NCBI GenBank assembly: GCA_944474755.1
Contig: OX104113.1
Span: 46,316,980 to 46,380,979 of the forward strand
DNA: 64,000 bases
Origin: Limnoperna fortunei
Taxonomy: Eukaryota > Mollusca > Bivalvia > Mytilida > Modiolidae
Direction of reading: 5' to 3'
The notes below the pieces were generated by a model. The model worked only from the letters and a program-made list of their open reading frames with translations, was not told the DNA's origin and ran no database searches. The position numbers and the translations under genes are program-made. This document shows positions 36,784-48,103 of this stretch, one piece after another (within the stretch, counting starts at the first letter, position 1; every line of letters begins with the position of its first letter).

Positions 36784-37451
36784 CATGATGAACACGATCA
36801 AAAGTCTTTTCTTGGTCAAGGGAAACAATAGCAAGGGGAGTATTTTCCTGATTAGCATAACACGTAGCATCTGAAATTAAACGAATATTGTCACTATTAT
36901 GACGACCGGGAACACAATAACTTTGATCGATATTTAATATATCAGGTAGAACGGTTCGAGGTCTAAGTAAGAAAGCCCTAGTTAATATTTTATAGCCGCA
37001 ACTGAGAATAAACTATTGTCACCTTTCTTCAGAATCATCGTCTTAGCAGCTCTTCTGCACGAAAGTGGAAGTCTGTTTTCTTCAACAGAAGTAATAAAAA
37101 TTTCGTGCATATCCTTCCCAACGTCTGTTAGCTCACGTATTTTGTCTGTCTGTTTCCAAAAAGGAAAGTTTTTATCTTTTTTTTTAAAAGCTGTTATTAA
37201 AATTGTAAGTCTGTTTTTAGTTTATCGTCTGTTCGTTTTTCTGTTCTGAAAGGTTACGACTGTTTTTATCTTTTAACGTCTGGAATTAAAATGTTATGTC
37301 TGTTGTTAATTTTGTTAATTTTTGCCCCAAATGGCTGTCCATATTAATAAACGGAGGTGTCTGGTCAATTGGTCCCAACCAATTTGTCTCCAGTCTTTGC
37401 CAATTGGTTCTACTTTTGGACAATTGGTCCCAACACTTTTAAAAGTATATT

Positions 37452-38018
37452 TGTAGGACTCTAAAGTACGATGGGTACGCTAAAGTGCGATGGTGTCCCC
37501 AAAGTACGATGGTCACGCTAAAGTGCGATGGCGTATTTATCTTCAAAACGCCAAAGTCCGATGGTCAAACCAAAATCCGATGACGTGTTTATTGTACTTG
37601 CGCCAAAGTGATGGTCACACTGAATATGATAAAAAGACACAAAATTAAATCACACAAGGTTAAAAATGAATAAGATACAAGAACATCGTAAACCACGCAA
37701 AAAAGATCTCAAATAATTCAAAATAGAATTATTTCCAAATAAAGTCTAAGACACAAAATACAAACATGAAAAGTATTGAAAACAAAAATGTAATATTTGT
37801 CGGTATCTCGGACAAAAGTTAAGGAACTGCCAAAAGGGGTGTTACTATAGTTTTATTACTTATAAACTGGCACAAAACTGTATGAAGTCTTTAAGGAAAA
37901 AAACAAATTTTCGGACACACGGACAAACGTTTCTCTTTAGGTTATAATGTTGAGAAAGTTGAGAAAACTGAACGTGACCATCGTACATTGGAGTCCCATC
38001 GCACTTTTAAGTCCTACA
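37452..38018. mobile_element. 567-bp inverted-repeat element with iterated subterminal motifs
   Basis: The ends TGTAGGACT (37452) and AGTCCTACA (ending 38018) form imperfect inverted repeats of about 50 bp built from 19-bp iterations of 'aaagt(a/g)cgatggtcacgct'. At least five iterations lie at the left end and two at the right. The flanks share ATATTT/TATT, a possible short target duplication. No coding region. Confidence 0.65.
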
Positions 38019-38153
38019 TATTTATAGAACAATTTTGGTTTTATTTTGCAAGAAATAATAAGTTATTGAATTTTAAGAAGCTCACAATTAAAAACAAATA
38101 TTTTTTTTTCAAATTTATGAATTTTATATACACATTTATAAATGAAATTAATG

Positions 38154-38420
38154 TTTTGTTTGTTTGTTTGTTGGTGTTTTAACGCCACTTTCAGCAATTT
38201 TTCAGCTATATCATGGCGTCCAGTTTTTATTGGGGGAGGAAGCCGGAGTACCCGGAGAGAACCCCCGACCTGCGGTAGGAAAACTGGCAATCCTTGTCAA
38301 TTAAGATTGGAATCGAGTACACCCTGCCTGCAGTGAGAATCGAACCCGCAATCTCAGTGTTGACAGACCACGTGATCAATAGTAGACGAACTACCTTAAC
38401 CACTCGGCCACCGCGGCCCC
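38154..38420 (-). mobile_element. Full-length tRNA-derived SINE
   Basis: On the minus strand it opens with a tRNA-Ser/Leu-like head: A box TGGCCGAGTGGTTAAGG (38394-38410) and B box GGGTTCGATTC-like at 38337-38347. The body follows (gtactcgattccaatcttaattgacaa...) and then the 'ggcgttaaaacaccaacaaacaaac' tail. Imperfect 11-bp target duplications flank it (tgaaattaatg 38143-38153, tgaaagtaatg 38421-38431). The internal boxes form an RNA polymerase III promoter. This is the best copy in the window. Confidence 0.88.
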
Positions 38421-38576
38421 TGAAAGTAATGACAAACATCATTAAAATTGTTTGACCAGTGTGCATTCTTTTTAATATTTTTAATATATAAAAGTTTTAT
38501 ATTAAAATAATTGTGTCTTATTTAGTTATGTTAGCAGTTTGGGGATAAAATTATTACTTTTTTATCTTTTGAAACA

Positions 38577-38707
38577 CAATCTTATTAAAATTAAATCTTT
38601 CACTTGCTCACCCCTTTTTGTTATTGGTCGCTGCGTTGTATGATCTACACGCAGCGACCATAGCAAAACGGGGGGAGCAAGTGAAAGATTTAATTTTAAT
38701 TAGATTG
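38577..38707. mobile_element. 131-bp fold-back MITE with 9-bp target duplication
   Basis: Arms of about 60 bp fold on each other (left: CAATCTTATTAAAATTAAAT; the right arm is its complement with few mismatches), leaving a loop near 'tgtatgatcta'. The flanks are perfect 9-bp repeats TTTGAAACA (38568-38576 and 38708-38716). No coding capacity. Confidence 0.82.
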
Positions 38708-38719
38708 TTTGAAACACAA

Positions 38720-39685
38720 GGTTTTCGTTTTAATTAAAATTTCAAGGAGCTATAAATGCATATGTTTGCCTTTGAATGTCATTATACGAACATCAAGCAG
38801 TTTAATGTTTATCAGAATAAACCACACCTTTGTATATTTTAAAATCAAACATTTACTCACTGTCCCTTTTGAATTCTTATAGAAACAATATCACAGACGC
38901 ACATGATTGTGCTTGGGAGGTAAGGCTAAACAAATAATGTCTTATGATAGGTCAGTTATAGCAAAATCAATATAATTAAATCTGATTCATTAAATAAAAA
39001 CAAATATAAGAGAAAAAGGTGTAGCTCTGAAGAAAACATTTCTCCATCATGTCCTCTGAATGTGTTATCAGAACAGTTCGAATGAATCAACATGTCTTTA
39101 CCGTTGTGGATAAGCATTTCTTGTAAACACAGAAGATGTTGTACTGGTAAGTCTTATTTATTTTTTTTATACTTGTTTCCATATTTTACATTCCTTGTCT
39201 ATAATCATTTATGTCGTACAATAAGATTAAGGGACAGAATGCCTTATTGATAATTACATATAAGTCTTGTGAATTCTTACAACACTAGATATAAAATTCA
39301 TGCATTTTGATTGTAAATTGCTTATTTGATTTACAATAACTGATGACATGGTCAGCAATGATACTTCTTTAATTAAAAAAAATGTAAAAGTTCTAGTATT
39401 TGTCTTCAATATTTGTTAATCATAATTCAGTTAGACCCCTAAATTAACTAAGTTGTAAATGGCACGTGCCACTGTTTAATTGGCTAATTAGATTACCCGA
39501 ATACATCAATTTGTATTGCCTTTGAATTTGCTAATTGGTATCGTAACGACTCGCCCCACTTTAGAGTCGCCCCACATATGTAAAATATATAAATTTATAC
39601 ATTTAATACTTTATAATATAAATAAATATATTGATAGTAATTATATGTCTCTGGTATAAATTTTTTTATTTGGGAATATTTTACT
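38720..39685. other. Noncoding stretch
   Basis: AT-rich. The only small frame with a good start context (ATG at about 39050, 25 codons) is too short to support. 'actcgccccactttagagtcgcccc' at 39548 is a short local repeat. Confidence 0.45.
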
Positions 39686-39687
39686 GC

Positions 39688-40613
39688 TTGGTGTTTAATT
39701 GGCGGTGGATCTCTTAAGATTAAAGTGAACTCGTGTTCACTTCTTTATTTAATTATGATAATTATAATTGAATCTTTGCTTGTTTACTATCGTGATTAAC
39801 TTTGATCGGATTAACAGTTTCACTTTGAAATAATTTAAAATTAGTTGTCTTTATTTGAAATGTTTGTTTGGAGTAACAGCTTGTTCCTATTTCTGCTACT
39901 TTGCAGTATTTTCCGGCATATAAAAAATATAAGAAACAAGATTGTAATGTTTTAATCAATTTATTATCTATATTTACACAATATGATGATAATGACAATG
40001 CTTATACTGATGACGAAGAAAAATGAAATGCAAATTATGATATAGACAACAAAACAGCAATCAGAATGCAAGCTTGTTTTCAATAAATGTACGTTACCAT
40101 GGGTAAACGTCTTTAAGTTCAAATGTCACAATTCGAAAATATACCGACTGCGTCGGAAAAAAATGATCAACAAATCAATTAACATATAAACAACTGATCT
40201 AATCATTAAATAGGTCAATATAAAGCCGCACATGCGTCAAGAAGCTTGTCGTCCATACTTTTCCCGAATCGAATAGGCGTGCCTGTATCTGTCTGGTCTG
40301 TTTCGTCTGGTCAGGAACCTATAAATCAATATTTATACTAGTTTATTAGTTATACTAGTCCCAGGTCTGGTAGCGTCTGGGTTTCTTTTCTTTTACAAGT
40401 TTGCACTGTAACTGTACGTCTCGTGCCTCTTGAAATAGTAACGTTGTAAGAAGATAGCAGGGGAGGTTGCCTTTTCTTGCCGTTCTGTTCAGTCTGTTAT
40501 GCCAACATTCGCAGTTAGTCCGGATAGCACGTCCATTAATACTACTCCAGTTGTCTTCCGCGTCCAAGAGTTTACTTTAATCTCAAGAGATCCACCGCCA
40601 ATTAAAACACCTA
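39688..40613. mobile_element. 926-bp inverted-repeat DNA transposon
   Basis: Left end 39688-39730 and right end 40571-40613 are inverted repeats of 43 bp with few differences; the core is TTAATTGGCGGTGGATCTCT. The interior shows no transposase. A clear target duplication was not seen. Confidence 0.72.
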
Positions 40614-40619
40614 GCACCT

Positions 40620-41490
40620 ATGGAAACTTATTTACTTTCATTTATTCAGTTGTATTATACAGTTTTTCCAATGAATAAGTTAAGCACTTCTTTTTCCTAA
40701 AAAATGAATATTTCAACCTTAATAACTGTCAAATATAATTGTTAATTTCTTAAGCCTTCGCCAAAGCTAGGCAACCAACAACACTTCTCTATCTGGTCCT
40801 GTTTTCTGCTATTTTGGCCAGGCCTTGCCACTTATATCTTTCTGCCTCCATCTCTGCTGTTACATTTCTTCTCTTTCTGTTTCTTGGTCTTTCCACTTCA
40901 TTTTGCTTGTGGATTCCACTATAGCGATCGCCATACAACTATTAAAACGCAATGAAAATATTTCAGAAGAACAGAACTAATCTGTTGCTTTTTTAAATCA
41001 AATAGTCTTGAAGATTTTGTTTGTTGTTTTGATAAAATCGTCGCCACTTAAAAACATGGACTTTAATTTTAATTACAGGGAAAAAGTGAAAGACAAACGG
41101 AAATATCGCACAGCGCCACCTACCACAAGAGTATGTGATAATGATACAATAGATGTATGTCTGGAGTTGAATATGTGGAGACAGTAACTGCTCAGATCCA
41201 AACTTACGATCTTGAGTTTAAGGCAGCTTAGTACGTTTCAACATTTCGTTTAATTCATGAATTTCTTGCAATCACTGAAGCACGCCCCTTCAGTATTCGA
41301 ATTGCATTAACGTAAGTCTACGATAAGGATAACTTGATTTAAAGGTTCCTGCGTAAGTGTAATTATCTGTTTAAGTGTCTTCGACCCGTTTAAATTTTAG
41401 GTGATTACAGACAGACCAGCACCAAGTGATGACAAACTGATATCAAAGAATAATTTGTTCTTCCACAGGAGCCGGAAACTTTTATTAATA
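40620..41490. other. Noncoding stretch with possible LINE scrap
   Basis: On the minus strand 40800-40920 reads RPRNRKRRNVTAEMEAERYK, vaguely like the C-terminal end of some LINE ORF2 proteins. It is too short for a call. An open 37-codon block after a ttacag at 41078 is unexplained. Confidence 0.25.
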
Positions 41491-41499
41491 AAGCGACTG

Positions 41500-41610
41500 A
41501 TATGCTGATTCGATCAACATATCAGCTTTAAGCATAGCTCTTATTGCGAGTCGACCCAGCATATCAGCTTAAAGCATATGTGAGTCGACCCAGCATATCA
41601 GCTTTCAGCA
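41500..41610 (+). repeat. Three tandem repeats of about 40 bp
   Basis: 'gcatatcagctttaagcata...gagtcgaccca' occurs three times (about 41516, 41559 and 41592, the last partial), just upstream of the Tc1 relic. Confidence 0.65.
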
Positions 41611-41619
41611 TAGCTTATA

Positions 41620-42405
41620 TAAACTTGGCCAAAAGTTATGGACCACCAGGTTTTGCTTCAAATAAATAAAAAAAATTATTTGTTTCTGGTTCTTTGTACA
41701 TATGTTATCGAAGAAGACAACAGAGAAAGAAGATAGATTACTTCGAAGACTAGCTAGACAACAACCTTTTACCACTGCAAACAGGTTGCGTAGTCGATGG
41801 AATGTCCATGTTAGAATCAGTAGACGAACAGTCAACAGAAGGCTTAACTTGCCGAAGAATTCGAGCAATAAAGCGACGAGCACTTACACAAATACATAAT
41901 GATGCCCGGCTGCAGTGGGCGCATGACCATATCGGGTGGAATATTCGCTCTTGGAAAAGAATTCATTGGTCCGACGAAAGTCGTTTTCTTCTGAAACCAG
42001 TTGATGGTAGGATGCGGGTATGTTCTGGGAACTACAGCTTTTGGTGGTGGCGTAGTGACAGTTTGGGGCTGCTTCTCATATGACTGTAAGTCAGACTTGT
42101 ATCCATTAGATGACACACTAACTGCTATAAATACAGAGATCGGATTCTGGACCCCATTGTGCCCCATTTTGATGCACATCCACTTGGAAACAGACTCGTG
42201 TTCATGGACGACAACGCAAGACCTCATTGAGCACGCATTGTCAAAGATTATCTTGCAAATTGAGACATTACTTTAATTCAGGAGTGGCGGCAATTCCCTC
42301 AACGTAGACTTCAAACACTTGTGCAGAGCACGAGGAGACGAGTTCAAGAAATTGCACCGGAAGCGTGGTGGATACACACGATACCGACTCTTTTCTTGTG
42401 AATAA
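41620..42405 (+). pseudogene. Tc1-like transposase pseudogene
   Basis: The N-terminal DNA-binding region begins near 41702 (RLLRRLARQQPFTTANRLR, NVHVRISRRTVNRRL), then shifts frame near 41840 to RLQWAHDHIGW and IHWSDESRFLLKPVDGRMRV, which contains the first catalytic D (near 41968). A further shift gives GGGVVTVWGCFSYDCKSDLY, and another frame has FMDDNA (second catalytic D, near 42203). The region that should hold the third catalytic residue (SPDLNPIEH in the family) is deleted between about 42265 and 42280; the sequence resumes at QEWRQFPQRRLQTLVQSTRR and ends near 42405. A left terminus may be near 41630 (ttggccaaaagttatggacc). No matching right terminus was seen. Confidence 0.88.
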
Positions 42406-42409
42406 ATGT

Positions 42410-43665
42410 TTAAAAATGATTTCTTCTTACGTGTTAATAACCCTCAACCTGCCAACTTTGTATGTAACATTAACAACGGTTCAAACTGAAAATTTCTTTG
42501 AGTTATGATTTTGCAGTTTGATGGCATATTTTTACAAACGACATCTTGTTGGTCTTTTCATTACATTTTGAATAGTAAAATCATAAACTTCTTTAAAATA
42601 GTCGACTATTTTAAACGAACGTGAAATGAACAATAGACTGAAAAATTACAACATCATTATGGAATCTATCTATATAATTACACTGAAATACACACAAAAT
42701 ATTAAACAGTCTTGGGGGGATTTGGGGGGGGGGGAGACTCAATATTTGTTTTACCATATTCCAAACTGGTGTATTGAAATTGTTTTGTACATGTGGTAAA
42801 AAAATTTATCAGATCTTGTTCTTGAATGTAATAACAATACCAAAACACAAAGAAAACTGTTAAAAAAGACGATCCACAAAGTCCAAGAAACTGGCAAAGT
42901 TAAGAAGCGACTATGAAAAATATGGCAACTACAGAAATGGTCCCCACTTGGTACAAGCATTTTAAAAGAAATGGTGGGTTAAAACAGGTTTTATGGTAAG
43001 CCAAACCTCCCACTTCCATTACTGTACTATGTAAGTTGCGTTTGTTGATGAAAATGGATGGTTATCATATACCTCTAGTCAGTAATAGGTGTATCCGATA
43101 TTCTAATATGATGTGCCTTAAACGTTTTGAGACAACATCTGTGGTAAAACAATGATTTATGCACGAGCAACACGTGATGAGGAGGGTGTGTCTTGAAAGC
43201 TGTTCCAATTACAAAACCGTAACTCCCCTGGAAAGCTATCACATATGATGTATTATTTTATATTATTAATTGATATTTTTGTATAAATTTGCATAAACCA
43301 TGTCACATGACATGCTGCATTTGGTAAGGTTCTTTGGAAACGACTGATAGAAGAGTGGTGTTAAACAGATATATTTAGAAAACAGGATATTGCACTGCTA
43401 TTTTTTAATAATTTGGAATTCCCTTTTAAACAGCCAATCAGAATGAACTTCTGTCTATTTCTGGGTTGAAAGTTAGGAAAGAATGTACATTCTAAAAAAT
43501 TTCAAATATTTTAATATGTTGCTTGTTTATTTGTATTAATATATCCTTTAAATTGAAAGTTTTCATAATTTCAGATCAATACAGTAAACTAATCAAAAGA
43601 ACATTGAACTACATTCCTTTACAAGACTAGCATATACACATGTGCATAAAAATATCAATTAATAA
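42410..43665. other. Noncoding stretch
   Basis: Nothing beyond a G-rich run near 42719-42733 is supported. Confidence 0.45.
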
Positions 43666-43669
43666 CATA

Positions 43670-43735
43670 ACAATTCTAGCCTTTAAATATGGTCGATATA
43701 AAAAATATCGACCTAATTTAAAGGCTATAATTGTG
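43670..43735. repeat. Short hairpin
   Basis: An inverted repeat of about 28 bp: 'caattctagcctttaaatat' pairs with 'aatttaaaggctataattg', with tatggtcgata/tatcgacc in the stem and a loop of A/T. No flanking duplication was recognised. Confidence 0.6.
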
Positions 43736-44067
43736 TCATAAATAACACACACTAATTTGTATATTAGGTACCTTAATATCATAGTAGATCTTATTTCAAC
43801 TGCAACAATATTTTAAACTTTTAATAAATGACAAATTGTCCAATGATCATAAACATTAATATTGACTTGTTTCTATGGAAACAGTTGCATTCATTCTATT
43901 GCACTTTCAACTTTTATAAACTCCCCATATATATGATAACAAATTACAGACACTACACATCAATTTCACAATTATGATTTTGCTATCTTCTTTGTGACTG
44001 AAGATAATACTAGTTCTTTAACTTTCCTAGGTCAGTTATAAATAATGAACATTTAAACAAATTAATT

Positions 44068-47000
44068 TCATTGCGTAGCTTTTGTCTTTGATTTTCCTGT
44101 TGCAGACTTCTTGTCCTTTTTCTTTAAACCATCCATATTGCCTTTCAAAAGATTAGCATAAGCCTACAAAGGAAGACAATATTTATAATTTGTAGATATC
44201 CTAAAAGGTAAAATATTGATGGGCACTTGATCAAAACGGGCTGTTAGTTTGAATTATGTTTAAAGCCAATTTCAGCCTTTTTTACAGCTATTTCATGGCG
44301 TCCAGTGTTTATTGAGGGAGGAAGCCAGAGAGAATCATCAACCTTCAGTAGGAAAACTAGCAATCCTTGTCATTTGATTGGAGTTGAGACATCCTGATGG
44401 CAGTCAGACTCAAATCCACAACCTCAGTATTGACAGACCATTGATCAATAGTAGAAGAACTATTTTAACCACTTGGCCATCGACGCCCCAATTTGGGCTG
44501 TAAATAGTTAAACAACTTTGGTGCATGTATGACGAGTATCTCTTTGAAGCCATAAACTACAGGTCGTTTTTTTGTTTGATTTAATATCACTTACAGCAAG
44601 TTTTCAGATATATACCTTCTATGGCATCAAATTTTTGGTCCTTGCCAGCAGTGAGACTTAAACTGATAACCTCAGTGTTAACAACTTTAACCACAGACAC
44701 CCCTGACAAGATATATGAATTGAATAGCTTAATAACAAATGGAAAATTTTTGTACTTCTGACTGTCATACAGAAAAAAACTATCAAGAAAAGCAATTGTT
44801 CTGTTAATTTATTCACTATAACATTTTTAATTATAATTATTTCCAATTTTTACAAAAAATCGTGTACATGCACACAACACTTACCATTTGAAATTTATTT
44901 ACATCCTTTTGATTAACCTAAATGAAAATAGATGAATAAATTTAGACACACATTTATGATATATTTAACATATACATAGTTAGATGGCTCATCAGTGATG
45001 AAACTGTAAAAATATTGTACAACCATATAATATACATAATTTCTGTTGGAACCTTTGATAGAAGACAGTGTTAAATATTAATCACTTACCAGTCAGAATA
45101 AAGTTAATATTAATTAAAACTCGTAAAAACAGAAAATAAAAAATATTATCACAACCAATTCACGAACATAATTACATCTCAACCCCTTTAGTTTAGACTA
45201 CCAGGAATTACTGGGAATTTTTGTTGTTTGGGAAATTCCTTATTATATAAATTTGAAGAGTTTAAGTGTAAAGTGTTTAATATTGCAGATATAATCTACT
45301 TACCACTGTACTCAGTTTTTTGTTTCCTAATGCTGCTCTTATTAAACATTTATATTCTGTGGGCTCTGGTAGATTGCCTTTCCTGGGTTTGGGTTTTGTA
45401 TGGCCATCCCCTGAAACATGGTTTAATGGGAAAAAAATAAGTTTTCCTAATTTTTCCAAAAAAAAAAAAAGACGGACATGAATGAGGTTAAGAAGAACAT
45501 TGAAAAAAACGGATCCGATTTATTTTAAATTTATCTACAAATCATCTTTTACCAATTGTATTTTAGTCCTACTTGTATAAATATCTGGATATCTTGTAAA
45601 CAATAATTTTTTAAGCCATTCACCATGCTCACCCACCCCTTTTGTGAAGGTGGAATGAGAATCTACTAATTAAATTAACTTTTTCTTTAATGTCACTTTC
45701 ATCAATGCTGCAGCTAAATTTCCAGTTTTATGGTTGGAGGATTTGAGGAAGCTGGAGTACCGAATATAAACCCTCATTGTATGTGGTATTTGGAAGACAT
45801 ATCCCTTTTTTAGTATAAAATATGCTTTCCTTCATATGAAATATAAAGTACCAAAGTCTGAAACTTACACCTTTTCATTGTCAACACTACTGAACCAGAT
45901 AATTTCCCTTTCTGAAACATCTTTGTCAGCTCTGTTAAAAACTGAAAAATAAAACATTTGAAATAACTTAGCATGCCAATATTTATAGAGATAACTTAAT
46001 TAAAATTAATGAACAATTACAGTAAACACTGCATCAACTGTAATTTATTTTAAAGTTTCTATTACAAAACCATTTAGCTGGTCACACACAATACATGACC
46101 ATGTCAATGTCTGTCATCTAGATTAGTTCTAACTTATGGCAATGAAATGGTCTTGTATAATTATAAATAATTTTACACAGTAAAGAAATTATAAATGAAC
46201 AAAACAGGCTTTCATGTTTGGTTCAAGGTTTGGAGATGAGTTGGGTTTAAAACTAATTTAAAACTACTACACAAAACAGAAAAAGTATGACAATTTGTGT
46301 AAGTAATGAATTACATTGTTTTGGCTTTTTTGCAGCAATGATGTTACATAAAATTCTATATAAATTGTTTGAGACACTCGCTGCACTTAAGTAGATATGT
46401 CCAGAAATGTGTCATAAATTCGACACCTGAGCATTTGTAACCTTGACTAAGAGATGGTTACATAGGGTTACAATGGTAACATTGAGAAAAATATTATTAC
46501 TATAGAACATAATATTTAAAATTTTAAAATCTTCAGGCTACAGGGGTTACACTGGTTATATTGGTAACTCTTTGGAAACAAAAGGTTACACATAACATTG
46601 TAACTTGAACGTAGTCACTTGACCCTGCAATTGAGAACAAGGTCAGGTGACACCTGCCAGACAGTCATGTACTAGTCATCAGCAACATATACACCAAATA
46701 TTGTCATGCTACCATTCGTAGTTACCTATTTAACCATGTAACTGGACCGGGGAATGAAGCTTGTTTTAAAAATAGGACTTAATTATAAAGAGTCAATGTT
46801 ACCAATGTAACCCATGTAACCCGAGAATTTTAAAATTTCTAATTTTATGTGTAAACTTGTGTTACCAAAGAGTTACCTATGTAACCATGTAACTGGACCT
46901 GGAAATGAAGCCTGTTTTGAAAAAAGTACTTGAAAAAAAAAAATATATATAATGAATGTTACCAATGTAACCATTGTAACCCATGTAACCTGAGAATTTT

Positions 47001-48072
47001 AAAATTTCTAATTTTATGTGTAACCTTGTGTTACCAAAGAGTTACCTATGTAACCATGTAACTGGACCTGGAAATGAAGCCTGTTTTGAAAAAAGTACTT
47101 AAACATTTTTTATATATATAATGAATGTTACCAATGTAACTGCATGTAACCAAGCCTATATCAGGGTTACAAATGCTCAGGTGTCGAATTTAGGACACAT
47201 TTCTGGACATATATGTAGACACTCAAGTATGATTCAATGTAGTCACCATTTAAAAAAAAACCAAACTGTCATAACTGCATGTGAAAGCCAGTGGTTTGAT
47301 CAGTTTCAGACACTGGTTTCAGTTTTACAATAATTAATTTAGTGTGGTTTAAACCCAGTTTGAAATCGGTTTGGAAAATATAAAGAAAGTTAATCTATTA
47401 TGTAAAAAATACTGAACATACAAGTAGGATACCACTGTCTATATTTCATTCATTTGCAGCGAGTCTAAAAAACTTGGAAAGAGAACTATGAAAATTAAAA
47501 AAAATACAAATAAAAAAATTTAATGTTAGCAAATTTATGCAGTCAACCAGGCGAATTGCACAAAATTGACCCATTTCCAGTTTAACATGATTTATCTCCC
47601 CTTTTACTTCCTGTTAAAAAAAATACGGCTGTCATTACTAAAACACTATGATATTGAAATAAAGATTTTTGATTTTTTTTATATTGTTTGTCAATGCTAA
47701 TTAAATTGTTCATCTAATTTACCTTATTAGTAGATGTTACTATAGCCATAGGCAACAGGTGAGTTTTAATACAACACGGATGTCACTGGTAAGCTTGTTT
47801 ATTCAAGCTATAAAACAGCTGGGGTTCTACCTCCAATTAGCATCAGGTAAATAAGGTACAATGAACATTGGTTAATTAATTAACAATCACGTTTACACGG
47901 TGTGTTCCTGTTCTGCCCACTTTTTGAAAATACAGGTAAAAAAGTAAGAGGGCAGAACAGGAATTGTATTAATTAGGTCTAATTAGAGAACAAAGGATTA
48001 AAAATTATAGTCTTTTTCAAAATATAAATAAATATCAAACATATATATGTATTTATTTTTTATATATCTTAC

Positions 48073-48103
<31 letters not shown>

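Larger units (their letters stand above)
33665..37235 (-). pseudogene. Decayed LINE (non-LTR retrotransposon) ORF2
   Basis: Read on the minus strand, from high to low coordinates: the pre-palm region ENRLPLSCRRAAKTMILKKG (about 37090), then NIDQSYCVPGRHNSDNIRLI (about 36900), LAIVSLDQEKTFDRVHHGYL (about 36800), LESFGFGDYFISCIKSINTD (about 36470) and KINKSSPFEFKRGIRKD. The catalytic YADD motif has decayed to TND before LDTLLTKDYVYEKLSFWLDI (about 36220). The thumb and C-terminal parts continue through 35760 and 34760 (VTDILEEPLFFNPLL) to a zinc-finger-like CPSC near 34205 and a P/S/T-rich end near 33680-34100. Many stops and shifts are present. Two insertions interrupt it: a SINE at 34990-35163 and about 285 bp at 36497-36783. 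The 5' end is truncated or unrecognisable beyond about 37.25 kb. Clade not determined. Confidence 0.75.

Noticed and set aside
38337..38410. Functional tRNA-Ser/Leu gene
   Set aside because: A and B boxes are good, but the acceptor stem does not close, and the sequence continues into a SINE body flanked by target duplications.
40800..40920. Minus-strand basic stretch resembling a LINE C terminus
   Set aside because: Only about 40 codons with weak resemblance and no neighbouring LINE motifs.
41078..41190. Open block after 'ttacag' as a possible exon
   Set aside because: No family resemblance and no convincing donor; kept only as a note.
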